Assembly (NCBI GenBank): GCA_934512135.1
Contig: CAKSWT010000002.1
Span: forward strand, 1 to 64,000
Reading direction: 5' to 3'
DNA from: an uncultured Oscillospiraceae bacterium
Lineage (GTDB): Bacteria > Bacillota > Clostridia > Oscillospirales > Oscillospiraceae
Length of the DNA: 64,000 nt
Both the position numbers and the translations under genes were made by a program. How positions within the stretch are numbered: the first letter of the stretch is position 1; every line of letters starts with the position of its first letter. The notes under the pieces are model-generated. The model was not told where the DNA came from, did not search any database, and worked only from the letters and a program-made list of their open reading frames with translations. Positions 31,588 to 39,940 of the stretch are shown here, one piece after another.

Positions 31588-31622
31588 CAGTCGGCTTCCA
31601 TTTGGAGGCCGGCTGCTTTTTT
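31588..31622 (+). terminator. Terminator of the zinc-ribbon gene
   Basis: CAGTCGGCTTCC pairs with GGAGGCCGGCTG and is followed by CTTTTTT. Confidence 0.85.
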
Positions 31623-31631
31623 GGAGGTTTT

Positions 31632-32162
31632 ATGATCGAACTCTATGTGTTGGAATGTGAAGACCCAGTGCCCGGATCCCGAAGACTGCTGGGACGGGGC
31701 CTGGCGGGCCGTAATCTTCCCGAGGAGACGCCCCTGTGCCATGACCAGAGGGGCAGGCCCTTTCTCCGTCAGGGGCCGGAGGTGAGCCTGAGCCACACCC
31801 GCGGGGCCGCGGCAGCCGCCCTGGGTGACAGCCCTCTGGGGGTAGACCTGGAGCGGCATCGTCCGGTGCGGGAGGGGGTCCCGGAGCGTGTGATGAGCCC
31901 GGAGGAATACGCCTGGTTTCGGGAGGGCGGGTGCCGCAGAGAGGACTTTTACACCCTGTGGACCCTGAAGGAGAGCTATTATAAATATCTTGGCACCGGG
32001 CTGCCGGGTTTCCCCAATGAAACGGTTTTTCGCAGGGAGGGGGACCGGTGGCGTCTGGATGGTACAGACCTGCAATTTTTAGTGTGGGAAAAGAACCTCC
32101 TGTCCGTTGCGCTTTGCAGCGAAGGCCAGGAGGTCCGGGTTATGTGGTTTTCTGAAAGCTGA
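31632..32162 (+). CDS. 4'-phosphopantetheinyl transferase (Sfp type)
   Basis: The 176-aa protein shows the family signatures PEVSLSHTRG, LGVDLERHR (metal-binding Asp and Glu) and LWTLKESYYKYLG (catalytic Glu and Lys). It moves phosphopantetheine from CoA to carrier proteins. At 176 aa it is shorter than classic Sfp (about 220), near the AcpS/Sfp short group. TGGAGG lies before the ATG. Its 3' end overlaps the convergent lysozyme gene by 23 bases. Confidence 0.9.
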   Translation: MIELYVLECEDPVPGSRRLLGRGLAGRNLPEETPLCHDQRGRPFLRQGPEVSLSHTRGAAAAALGDSPLGVDLERHRPVREGVPERVMSPEEYAWFREGGCRREDFYTLWTLKESYYKYLGTGLPGFPNETVFRREGDRWRLDGTDLQFLVWEKNLLSVALCSEGQEVRVMWFSES

Positions 32163-33009
32163 GATTTAGGTCTACGGTAGTGGAGATGCCGGGGACGGTC
32201 CCCTCGCTGGTGTACTGCCACATATGGATGGCAAAGGGAAACGAGGGGGTGTCCTGGTATTCCGCCAGCCAGAAATCATAGTCCCGCAGGTCGTAGAGAT
32301 GATAGAGATGGGCGGCCAGGGAGAGATTAAAATAGACTCCGGCCTGGTAGCCTGCGTCCTCGATGGTCTGGCAGAAGGCCAGGGCGCAGTTGGTGAGCTC
32401 CGTGCCGCTGATGGTGTCGGTGCGGGCGGTGTCGTTGTCGATGGGCTCCCAGTCGTAGTAGATGGGATATTGGATGTCATAGCCGGAGATCAGCTCCAGC
32501 ACGGTTTTTGCCTCGGCAATGGCCTCTTCCTCGTTTAGGGCCTGGGAGAAGAAGTAGATTCCCACCGCCAGGCCGTTTTCCAGTGCGCCTTCTATGTTGT
32601 AGCGGAAGCTGAGGTCCTCGTTGGTGGTGCCGTCGGTGTAGCCCCGGTACCCCGCCCGAATGATGGCGTAGTCCACATCGCTGGCGGCGACGGCCGCCCA
32701 GTCGATGCTGCCCTGATGCTCTGAGACGTCAATGCCCAGGGTGCCAAGGATTGTGGGGGATGTATAGGTTTTATAGCCATTGCTGGTGCCAAAGCATTCC
32801 GCCGCCAGCTCTGAGGGAGGTAGCGTCTGGGTGGCCACTGGGGACTCCGCCGAGTCCTGCTCCGACGGGGAATCATCCCGGTGGAAGACCATCCAGAACA
32901 GCAAAAGCAGCAGCATGAGACTTGCCAGAAAAATCAAAAGCAACATGGCAGCGCTGATGGGCTGACCGGTGGAGCGCTTTTTTTTTCGCTTTGTTTTTGT
33001 TTGTGCCAT
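32140..33009 (-). CDS. Membrane-anchored GH25 lysozyme (muramidase)
   Basis: The 289-aa protein has a basic start (MAQTKTKRKKKRS), one transmembrane helix (about residues 18-42), a Ser/Glu linker and a GH25 domain. Domain motifs are LGIDVSEHQGSIDW, YAIIRAGYRGYTDG, YPIYYDWEPID with the catalytic acidic pair, and a C-terminal HMWQYTSEGTVPGI. It cleaves the MurNAc-GlcNAc bond of peptidoglycan outside the membrane. The start at 33009 has AAAGGAATT upstream; the longer frame to 33060 lacks one. Confidence 0.93.
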   Translation of the reverse strand: MAQTKTKRKKKRSTGQPISAAMLLLIFLASLMLLLLLFWMVFHRDDSPSEQDSAESPVATQTLPPSELAAECFGTSNGYKTYTSPTILGTLGIDVSEHQGSIDWAAVAASDVDYAIIRAGYRGYTDGTTNEDLSFRYNIEGALENGLAVGIYFFSQALNEEEAIAEAKTVLELISGYDIQYPIYYDWEPIDNDTARTDTISGTELTNCALAFCQTIEDAGYQAGVYFNLSLAAHLYHLYDLRDYDFWLAEYQDTPSFPFAIHMWQYTSEGTVPGISTTVDLNLSFQKTT

Positions 33010-33066
33010 AGAATTCCTTTCTGTTGTGGGATCGAAGGATTCCGGTGATCCATGATACAAAACAAA

Positions 33067-33094
33067 AGTATACCATATTTGCGGGAATTCTCAA
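33067..33094 (-). promoter_or_regulatory. Promoter of the GH25 lysozyme gene
   Basis: On the minus strand TTGAGA and TATACT are 16 bp apart, about 58 bases before the start codon. The remaining intergenic sequence to 33274 shows no gene. Confidence 0.6.
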
Positions 33095-33274
33095 GGGGAT
33101 TCTGTGAATTTTCTGAGAATCATGGGTTTTTCGCGGAATATTGTCGATTGTTCAGCGGCACAAACCCGGTGTCATTTCGGCATGCTCCTAGGGGAATTTG
33201 GCATCTGACCGGGGGATTGGCGGATTCGCCGAAAAAACCGGCGAGAAAGGGAAACATATTTGGCGTAGGTGTGT

Positions 33275-33303
33275 TTGACAATATAGCTAACTGGTTATAT
33301 AAT
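33275..33303 (+). promoter_or_regulatory. Consensus promoter of the SSS symporter gene
   Basis: TTGACA, 17 bp, TATAAT: a perfect sigma-70-type promoter 50 bases before the start codon. Confidence 0.85.
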
Positions 33304-33352
33304 AAAGCTAAACCTTGGTATGGTTCCAATGTTTTGGAGGTGTCATCCATCT

Positions 33353-34783
33353 ATGTCCTTTGAATTGCTGGTTGTGTTGGCCTATCTTGCTCTTACCCTT
33401 GGGATCGGATTTGTATCCTCCCGGCGCACGAAAAATGACGGAGCGTTTCAGGGAAAGCAGATGGGCATGTCCGCCATTGTATTTGCCGCCGCAGGGGAGT
33501 GGCTGGGAGGCACCGCCACCTCTGGTGTGTCGGAGTATGGCTTTACCTTTGGCCTCTCCGGGGCGTGGTATACCATTGCCAACGGCCTGGGAGTGCTATT
33601 TCTGGCGGTGTTTTTCTGCAAGCTGTATCGCAGCCTGAATATGAACACCATCCCGGGGATTATCTCCAAATTTTTCGGAAAACAGGCCCGAAAGGTCTCC
33701 TGCGTGCTGCTGGTTTTGGTGATGCTGGTGGTGGGACTGAGCCAGATCATTGCGGCAGGGAAGCTGGGCCAGGCGCTGCTGGGCCTGGATTTCCATGTGA
33801 CAGCCACCATATTCGCAGCCGTGTTTATTGTCTTTACAATTTTGGGCGGAATGTGCTCCGTGGCAGCGGCAAACTGTATGCATCTGTTTGTGATGTACGG
33901 CGGGGTGATTCTGGCGCTGCTGATTTGCGTGACCCGTATGGGAGGATTTTCGGAGTTTTTTGCGGAGGCAAGGGCGGTGGATCCCAGCCTTCTCAGCGCC
34001 ACCTCCATCGGCGGAACCAAAATCTCCTCCTGGATCATTGCGTCCCTTCTGGGGGCCTGTACCGCCCAGGCGGGAATTCAGCCGGTGCTGGCGGCCAAGG
34101 ACCAACGGACCGCCAAGCATGCCTGCTTTTGCACGGCCCTGGTGGTTGCGCCCTTTGGCCTTATTACCGCAACGCTGGGAATTGCGGCCCGGATTATGTC
34201 GGAGCAGGGAACGCTGCTCAGCAGCACCGGAGAGCTGGTGACCGAGGCAAAGCTGGCCCTGCCCACCCTGATGCTCAATCTCCCGCCTCTGGCTGGGGGA
34301 TTGGTGCTGGCCTCCATTTTGGCGGCGATTATGTCCACGGTCTCTCCGATTATTCTGTCCTCCGGCACCATGCTGGCAAAGGACCTCTATGAGCCGAAGC
34401 ATCCGGATGCCTCTCCCCAAACGCTTTTGAGGGTCAGCCGTGTTATGACGGCGCTTTCCGGCGTGATCTGCTGGCTTGGGGCCATTGCCCTGGTCAAGCA
34501 GACCATGGTGCTGGACGTGGTCTATGCGGCCTACTCCCTGCGGGGGGCGATTTTCGTGGTGCTGCTGATTGGCATTGTGCAAAAGAAGCGCAGCGGAAAG
34601 GCGGCCTGTGTTAGCATGATTCTAACCGGCATTGTTGCGGTAGCCTGGACGGTGCTCCAGGTGGTTACCGGTGCATATCCCATTGCCCCCTGGTTTACGG
34701 AGACCTACGCCGCAGTTTGCACCGCGGCAGTCTCCATGCTGGTGCTAAGCGGCCTGTTCCGGAAGCAAACGGAGCTTGCCTGA
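33353..34783 (+). CDS. Sodium:solute symporter (SSS family)
   Basis: The 476-aa membrane protein has about 13 hydrophobic segments. Family features include GIGFVSSRRTKNDGAFQGK, GEWLGGTATSGVSEYGFTFG, GAWYTIANGLG, and LLGACTAQAGIQPVLAAKDQ in the middle, with ILAAIMSTVSPIILSSGTML near the sodium site. The substrate cannot be read from sequence; pantothenate, proline and other carboxylate symporters are relatives. The start at 33353 has GGAGGTG upstream. Confidence 0.9.
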   Translation: MSFELLVVLAYLALTLGIGFVSSRRTKNDGAFQGKQMGMSAIVFAAAGEWLGGTATSGVSEYGFTFGLSGAWYTIANGLGVLFLAVFFCKLYRSLNMNTIPGIISKFFGKQARKVSCVLLVLVMLVVGLSQIIAAGKLGQALLGLDFHVTATIFAAVFIVFTILGGMCSVAAANCMHLFVMYGGVILALLICVTRMGGFSEFFAEARAVDPSLLSATSIGGTKISSWIIASLLGACTAQAGIQPVLAAKDQRTAKHACFCTALVVAPFGLITATLGIAARIMSEQGTLLSSTGELVTEAKLALPTLMLNLPPLAGGLVLASILAAIMSTVSPIILSSGTMLAKDLYEPKHPDASPQTLLRVSRVMTALSGVICWLGAIALVKQTMVLDVVYAAYSLRGAIFVVLLIGIVQKKRSGKAACVSMILTGIVAVAWTVLQVVTGAYPIAPWFTETYAAVCTAAVSMLVLSGLFRKQTELA

Positions 34784-34784
34784 G

Positions 34785-34826
34785 AAGAACCTCCTTGTCC
34801 GGATTTCGGCAAGGGGGTTCTTTTTT
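34785..34826 (+). terminator. Terminator of the SSS symporter gene
   Basis: AAGAACCTCCTTG pairs with CAAGGGGGTTCTT, followed by TTTT. Confidence 0.85.
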
Positions 34827-34878
34827 CCGCAAAGTCTGATATAATACGCTATAGAATTCAACAACGGGCGATAGGAGA

Positions 34879-35697
34879 ATGCATATGATTCAAATCGATC
34901 AAAGCCGCTGTATTGGCTGCGGCCTGTGTGTCAGCGACTGTTTTCCCGGGGCACTGACCCTGGAGCATCATCAGGCGGCCCTGACGGCGCCGGGGAACTG
35001 TATCGGCTGCGGCCACTGTATTGCGGTCTGCCCCAAAAATGCCCTGACAGAGGACCGGCTGCCCATGGACGACGTCCAGCCTGTGGGGGCGCCTGTGGCG
35101 CCGGAGGCGCTGCTTTCCATGATGCGGAGCCGCCGGTCCTGCCGGCACTATCAGAAGGAACCGGTGCCGGAGGCGCTGCTGCAAGCAATTATTGGGGCGG
35201 CCAGAGCCTGTCCCACCGCAAAAAACCTTCAGGGGACCCGCTATATTGCGGTGACGGAAGGGATTCCGGCCCTTCTGGATGAGGCACTGAGGACCTTGGA
35301 GGCCCTGGGCAGGACCCAGCGGGAGACCACGGAGGATCCGGGAGAGAAGCGCCGGGCGGAGAACTTTATTCGCTGGGCGGCCCAGCATAGAGAGGATTCC
35401 AATTTTGACCCGCTGTTTTTTGGCGCTCCGCTGCTGCTGCTGTTTGTGTCGGAAACCCAAAACGCACGGGATGCCGCAGCGGCTGCTGCCTATGGAGAGC
35501 TGATGGCGGCCAGCCAGGGCCTTGGCTGCCTGTACAGCGGATACTTCACGGCCTGTGCAGGAATCAGCAGGGAAATCCCCAAGCTGCTGGGGCTGCGGGC
35601 GCATGAGACGGTGGTTCGCTGTCTTGTGCTGGGGTATCCCAACATCAAATTCCAGCGGACTGCCCCCAGAAAGGCCCCGGACATCACCAGACTGTAG
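34879..35697 (+). CDS. Ferredoxin-nitroreductase fusion protein
   Basis: The 272-aa protein opens with two 4Fe-4S clusters (CIGCGLCVSDCFPGA and CIGCGHCIAVCPKNA). A nitroreductase FMN domain follows: MMRSRRSCRHYQKEPVP, then ARACPTAKNLQGTRYIAV and a C-terminal GLRAHETVVRCLVLGYP. Such proteins pass electrons from ferredoxin clusters to flavin and reduce nitro or quinone compounds. Two starts (34879, 34885) fit the ATAGGAG. Its end overlaps the convergent M23 peptidase gene by 14 bases. Confidence 0.92.
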   Translation: MHMIQIDQSRCIGCGLCVSDCFPGALTLEHHQAALTAPGNCIGCGHCIAVCPKNALTEDRLPMDDVQPVGAPVAPEALLSMMRSRRSCRHYQKEPVPEALLQAIIGAARACPTAKNLQGTRYIAVTEGIPALLDEALRTLEALGRTQRETTEDPGEKRRAENFIRWAAQHREDSNFDPLFFGAPLLLLFVSETQNARDAAAAAAYGELMAASQGLGCLYSGYFTACAGISREIPKLLGLRAHETVVRCLVLGYPNIKFQRTAPRKAPDITRL

Positions 35698-36649
35698 CTG
35701 TGGGAAGGGCCTGACGGTCCAAATCCACATATTCATAGGCTCGACGATAGGTCCCCGAGGCCTCGTCTCGGACCACTGTAACCCGATGACGGGCCAGCAG
35801 CGCTGCAATGGCATAGGGATCAATCCAGATCTGGCAGTCGCCATCCTTCTGCTGCTCCCGGAAGATCAGCTCAATGCCAAAATGCAGATGCACCACCTCG
35901 ATATTGTTGGTGTTTTCCCGGCTGGAATAGCCGGTGTGCCCCATAAAGCCGATGATGTCCCCGGCATTCACCGTGGCCCCCACCTGAAGCCCCGGGGCAT
36001 AGGGACTGTCCTTTTGGAGGTGGGCATAATAGTAATACCGCTTTCGGTCAAAGGAGCGGATGCCAATCCGCCAGCCGCCGTAGCGGTTCCAGCCCATGGC
36101 CTCCACCGTTCCGCCCTCTACGGCCGCAATGGGAGCGCCCAGAGCGCCCATGAGATCATTTCCCAGGTGGGGCCGGGCGTAGCCAAAGCTCCGGGGGCTG
36201 CCGAAGTCCTGACAATGGGTGAAGTCCCAGCCGGCGGCCACCGGGCAAAAAGCCTTTAACCCGTAGGCCGGCTTCCACGCTCCGCCGGGCCTGCGAATTG
36301 CGTAGTGGCCCAGCAGCCCGCCCAGGACGGCGCCGTAGGCCTCCTGATAGTAGCGATAATCGGGCCGCTGTGCCTCGGGAGGAAGGGCGCCGCTGCCCAG
36401 CGCCTCTGCCGCCTCGCGGACCTGGTCGGAGGTGACCTGGCCGCTGCCCCGGCGGGTGGCGGCCAGGGCCAGAATATCCACCCAGCTCAGAACAACCTCC
36501 TGTCCCTGAGACGCAATGTCCAGCTCCATGGCGGTCTCCAGGGCGGAGACCGGCACATCAAAGTCCACCCACCGGATATAGTCCTCCGCGGAGGCGGTGG
36601 AGCTTAGCAGCCCTGCCCACAGAAGAATCCAGGCAATGGTCCGTATCAT
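35684..36649 (-). CDS. Secreted M23 (LytM) peptidase
   Basis: The 321-aa protein has a signal peptide (MIRTIAWILLWAGLLSSTAS, then AEDY). The M23 zinc motifs appear as HLGNDLMG (H-x3-D) and HLHFG, with GGTVEAMGWNRYGGWRIGIR and VNAGDIIGFMGHTGYSS between. It cuts peptidoglycan cross-bridges or, as in spore-associated relatives, works on the forespore wall. The N-terminal 130 residues are unlike common LytM partners. The upstream gap contains the promoter and riboswitch of fhs on the other strand. Confidence 0.9.
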   Translation of the reverse strand: MIRTIAWILLWAGLLSSTASAEDYIRWVDFDVPVSALETAMELDIASQGQEVVLSWVDILALAATRRGSGQVTSDQVREAAEALGSGALPPEAQRPDYRYYQEAYGAVLGGLLGHYAIRRPGGAWKPAYGLKAFCPVAAGWDFTHCQDFGSPRSFGYARPHLGNDLMGALGAPIAAVEGGTVEAMGWNRYGGWRIGIRSFDRKRYYYYAHLQKDSPYAPGLQVGATVNAGDIIGFMGHTGYSSRENTNNIEVVHLHFGIELIFREQQKDGDCQIWIDPYAIAALLARHRVTVVRDEASGTYRRAYEYVDLDRQALPTATVW

Positions 36650-36750
36650 ATATCGATCACCTCACAGGGTAGTCTGTGCCGGAAGGGTGGATCTTATGGT
36701 GGTAAATCCAGCCGGAGGAGCCTTTCAAATGGAAACCACGGATTTTGCTA

Positions 36751-36779
36751 TTGACAAAACCCAGGGGAAATGCTATGCT
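36751..36779 (+). promoter_or_regulatory. Promoter of the ZTP riboswitch-fhs transcript
   Basis: TTGACA and TATGCT are separated by 17 bp; transcription should begin just before the riboswitch. Confidence 0.8.
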
Positions 36780-36790
36780 GAGTATGGCCA

Positions 36791-36886
36791 TACAACTGAC
36801 GGAAGTGGAGTACCACATGGAGTATGGTCCTAGAAATGCCGACCGTCTGGGCTGTTTGTCCGGGCAGTTGGCTATTTTTTCTGCCC
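36791..36886 (+). promoter_or_regulatory. ZTP riboswitch (pfl motif)
   Basis: The conserved blocks are present in order: AACTGACGG, AGTGGAGTACCACATGGAGT, then GCCGACCGTCTGGGC at 36838-36852. The 3' block can pair with a downstream GTCCGGGCAGTTGGC followed by TATTTTTT, a terminator that ligand binding should disrupt. The ligand is ZTP/ZMP, which signals 10-formyl-tetrahydrofolate shortage, so fhs is induced when one-carbon units run low. Confidence 0.92.
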
Positions 36887-36921
36887 GAAACACCAATCAT
36901 CTGGAATAGGAGTGTAGAACG

Positions 36922-38586
36922 ATGAAAACTGATATTGAAATCGCACAGAGCACCGAGATGCTTCCCATCCGAGAGGTTGCGCAGAAGGCGGGAATCCAGG
37001 AGGATCTTCTGGAGTACTACGGCAAATATAAGGCCAAGCTGGATTTGGCCCCGCTGAAAAATGCCCCCCGGAAGGGAAAACTGATTCTAGTCACCGCCAT
37101 CAATCCCACACCGGCCGGGGAGGGAAAGACCACCACCAGCGTCGGACTGGCAGACGCCCTTTGCCATATGGGGAAATCCACCATGCTGTGCCTGCGGGAG
37201 CCCTCTCTGGGGCCGGTTTTTGGCGTAAAGGGAGGAGCCGCCGGCGGCGGATATGCCCAGGTTGTGCCTATGGAGGACATCAACCTTCACTTCACCGGGG
37301 ATTTCCACGCCATTGGGGCAGCCAATAACCTGCTGGCGGCCATGATCGACAACCACATCCAGCAGGGCAATGCGCTGGATATTGACGTAAAGAACATCAC
37401 CTGGAAGCGCTGTGTGGACATGAATGACCGGCAGCTTCGCAACATCGTCTGCGGCCTGGGGGGAAGAATGCAGGGCGTGCCCCGGGAGGACGGCTTTGAC
37501 ATCACGGTGGCCTCCGAGATCATGGCGATTCTCTGCCTGGCCAGCGACCTGATGGATCTGAAGCAGCGGATTGCCCGGATTATCATCGGCTACAACCGAA
37601 AGGGAGAGCCGGTGACGGCCCATGACCTCAAGGCCGAGGGAGCGATGACGGTGCTGCTGAAGGACGCCATCAAGCCCAACCTGGTGCAGACCCTGGAGAA
37701 CAACCCCGCCATTGTCCACGGCGGCCCCTTTGCCAATATCGCCCACGGCTGCAACTCGGTATCCGCCACGGACACCGCCTTGAAGCTCTGCGACTATGTG
37801 GTAACAGAGGCAGGCTTCGGCGCGGACCTGGGTGCGGAGAAGTTCCTGGACATTAAGTGCCGCTATGCCGGAATGGATCCCTCCGCAGTGGTGATCGTGG
37901 CCACAGTGAAGGCCCTGAAGTATAACGGCGGCGTTCCCAAGGCAGAGCTGGGCAGTGAAAACCTGGAGGCCCTGGAAAAGGGTCTGCCCAATCTGCTCAA
38001 GCATGTGGAGAACATTACCCAGGTCTATGGCCTGCCTGCAGTGGTGGCCATCAACCGCTTCTCCCAGGACACCGACGCAGAGCTGAATCTCATTCGGGAG
38101 AAGTGCGCCCAGTACGGCGTCAACGTGGCGCTCAGCGAGGTCTGGGGCAAGGGCGGAGCAGGCGGCCTGGAGCTGGCGGAGGAGGTCCTGCGGCTGTGCC
38201 AGCAGACTCACACCTTCCGGTTCTCCTATGAGCTGAACCAGAGCATTCCGGAGAAAATTGAGGCCATTGTGAAGCGGATCTACGGCGGCGCCGGGGTGAC
38301 CTATTCCAAGGCGGCCAAGGACAGCATCCAGAAGCTCACAGACCTGGGCTATGGCAGCCTGCCGGTTTGTATGGCAAAGACCCAGTACTCTCTGTCGGAC
38401 GATCAGACCAAGCTGGGCCGCCCGGAGGGCTTTACGGTCAGCGTGGCCAAGGTGAAGATTTCTGCCGGCGCAGGCTTTATTGTGGTGCTGACCGGGGATA
38501 TTATGACCATGCCCGGCCTTCCTAAGGTCCCTGCGGCAGAGCGTATCGACATTGACGAAAACGGCGTGATTACGGGACTGTTCTAA
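36922..38586 (+). CDS. fhs: Formate-tetrahydrofolate ligase
   Basis: The 554-aa enzyme makes 10-formyl-THF from formate, ATP and THF, feeding purine synthesis or the acetogenic methyl branch. Visible motifs: TPAGEGKTTTSVGLADAL (P-loop), REPSLGPVFGVKGGAAGGGY, NMNDRQLRNIV-like segment and EVWGKGGAGG. Length is standard. It is preceded by a ZTP riboswitch and its own promoter. GGAGTG lies upstream of the ATG. No other Wood-Ljungdahl gene is in the window. Confidence 0.97.
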   Translation: MKTDIEIAQSTEMLPIREVAQKAGIQEDLLEYYGKYKAKLDLAPLKNAPRKGKLILVTAINPTPAGEGKTTTSVGLADALCHMGKSTMLCLREPSLGPVFGVKGGAAGGGYAQVVPMEDINLHFTGDFHAIGAANNLLAAMIDNHIQQGNALDIDVKNITWKRCVDMNDRQLRNIVCGLGGRMQGVPREDGFDITVASEIMAILCLASDLMDLKQRIARIIIGYNRKGEPVTAHDLKAEGAMTVLLKDAIKPNLVQTLENNPAIVHGGPFANIAHGCNSVSATDTALKLCDYVVTEAGFGADLGAEKFLDIKCRYAGMDPSAVVIVATVKALKYNGGVPKAELGSENLEALEKGLPNLLKHVENITQVYGLPAVVAINRFSQDTDAELNLIREKCAQYGVNVALSEVWGKGGAGGLELAEEVLRLCQQTHTFRFSYELNQSIPEKIEAIVKRIYGGAGVTYSKAAKDSIQKLTDLGYGSLPVCMAKTQYSLSDDQTKLGRPEGFTVSVAKVKISAGAGFIVVLTGDIMTMPGLPKVPAAERIDIDENGVITGLF

Positions 38587-38634
38587 TTTTAGGGGATTTG
38601 TCACACATTCTTGTTTGTGGGTACCCAGGAGCTA

Positions 38635-38663
38635 TTGACAACCGAGGGGAAAAAGCATACAAT
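38635..38663 (+). promoter_or_regulatory. Promoter of the 148-aa gene
   Basis: TTGACA and TACAAT are separated by 17 bp, 36 bases before the start codon. Confidence 0.75.
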
Positions 38664-38698
38664 CAAAATGACCCGGAAAACAGAAAGGATGTTGTGTT

Positions 38699-39145
38699 AT
38701 GTCTTTCTTTGATAAAGTGAAGCAGCAGGCTGGCGTAGTGGCCAGCGCCGCAGGCTCTGTGGCGCAGACCGCAGTGCAGCAGACCAAGACCCTGGCTGGG
38801 ATCGGCCGGATTAAGCTGGCCATTGCCACAGAAGAGGATAAGGTGAGAAAGGCCTACATCGAGCTGGGCCGCCTGTACTATCGGGACTATGAGGCCCAGA
38901 CGGAGCCTGCCCAGGAGGATTATCAGCCCTGGTGCGACAAGGTTGCCGACGCCAAGGAGCAGATCGCTCGTCTCTACGAGGAGATGGAGAAGCTCCGGGC
39001 TGCCCAGGAGCAGGAGGCCCCTCAGGCAGAGGAGCCTGCACCGGAGGAGGTCCAGGAGGAAACCTCGGAGGAGCCCCCGGAGAAAGCCCCTGAGGCGCCC
39101 ACAGTGGGCACCTTGTATGTGGATGTCACCGAAACGGAAGAATAA
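38699..39145 (+). CDS. Hypothetical coiled-coil protein, 148 aa
   Basis: The protein begins MSFFDKVKQQAGVVASAAGS and has an Ala-rich amphipathic start, a helical core (RIKLAIATEEDKVRKAYIEL, then GRLYYRDYEAQ) and an acidic Pro/Glu-rich tail (about residues 100-148). Proteins with this start are common in Oscillospiraceae as small conserved proteins of unknown role. It has its own promoter and terminator. No signal or membrane helix. Confidence 0.8.
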   Translation: MSFFDKVKQQAGVVASAAGSVAQTAVQQTKTLAGIGRIKLAIATEEDKVRKAYIELGRLYYRDYEAQTEPAQEDYQPWCDKVADAKEQIARLYEEMEKLRAAQEQEAPQAEEPAPEEVQEETSEEPPEKAPEAPTVGTLYVDVTETEE

Positions 39146-39151
39146 AGCAAA

Positions 39152-39185
39152 GGGCCGCGATCCGAAATGGGATCGCGGCCCTTCT
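39152..39185 (+). terminator. Terminator of the 148-aa gene
   Basis: AGGGCCGCGATCC pairs with GGATCGCGGCCCT, followed by TCTTT. Confidence 0.8.
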
Positions 39186-39193
39186 TTCATGGG

Positions 39194-39832
39194 CTATTTC
39201 TGGGACAAGTGTTCCCGCAGATAGTCCAGCATGGTCTGAGACACCACAGAGCTGGCGGTTTTGGAGAAGGCCAGGCCGATGGTGCGGAAGCACACCGGGG
39301 TAAGGGGCCGGACCGCCACCTGCCGGGCAAAGGCGCGGAGCACCAGCTCCTGGGAGATGGTGACCCCCAATCCGCTGCGAACAAAGGCCATAATCAGCGT
39401 GTCGTCCCGAAAGCTGTAGGCAATGTGGGGCTTGATACGGCTTTTGGACAGCAAATGCTGGATGTCATTGTCGCACCCCGGGGTTTCGATAATCAATGGA
39501 TATTTGGCCAGCTGGGCCAGAGAAATGCTGTCCTGGGCCGCCAGAGGATGTCCCACAGGCACCACCGCACAGAGCGGATCATCCCACAGCGGATGGAATT
39601 GGAGCCCCTCTGCAAGAATCGAGGACAAAAAGCCGCAGTCCACCTGGCCATGGATGATCCAATCCCGAATCTCATCGTAGTTTCCGTCCAGGATTTCCAC
39701 CTGAACCTTGGGATAGTGCAGCTGGAAATGACGGACCACGTCGGGCATCCATAGGGCGGTTACGCTGGAAAAGCTGCCGGTTTCGCAGACCTTTAACAAT
39801 ATTTCATAACGATCCTTAATCTCTTTCATCAA
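39194..39832 (-). pseudogene. LysR-type regulator with its DNA-binding domain deleted
   Basis: The 212-aa frame begins with a LysR helix-1 segment (EILLKVCETGSFSS). It then jumps directly to the start of the effector domain (VTALWMPDVVRHFQLHYPKV, then DCGFLSSI and GLGVTISQELVL). Intact LysR proteins have about 65-75 more residues here, including the recognition helix and linker. The effector domain itself is complete to the end. The reading frame is open, so an HTH-less protein could still be made. It is divergent from the NSS transporter gene, which an intact version would be expected to control. Confidence 0.75.
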
Positions 39833-39860
39833 AACACCAATTAAAAATTTTTATATATGT

Positions 39861-39907
39861 CAGTAAAAACATTTGATTTACTGATACTATAACATATGAT
39901 ATAGTAT
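39861..39907. promoter_or_regulatory. Two inverted repeats between the LysR remnant and the NSS transporter
   Basis: CAGTAAA/TTTACTG (39861-39867, 39877-39883) and ATACTATA/TATAGTAT (39884-39891, 39900-39907) are perfect dyads in the divergent promoter region, as expected for LysR-type operators. Confidence 0.55.
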
Positions 39908-39940
39908 TCTGGCAAGTGAAAAAGAGGAGATTGGATCGCA

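Noticed and set aside
33095..33274. A riboswitch upstream of the SSS symporter
   Set aside because: The promoter lies after this stretch (33275-33303), so it would not be in the symporter transcript.
37087..38604. 505-aa minus-strand ORF opposite fhs
   Set aside because: Shadow frame; fhs has a promoter, riboswitch, ribosome binding site and full motifs.
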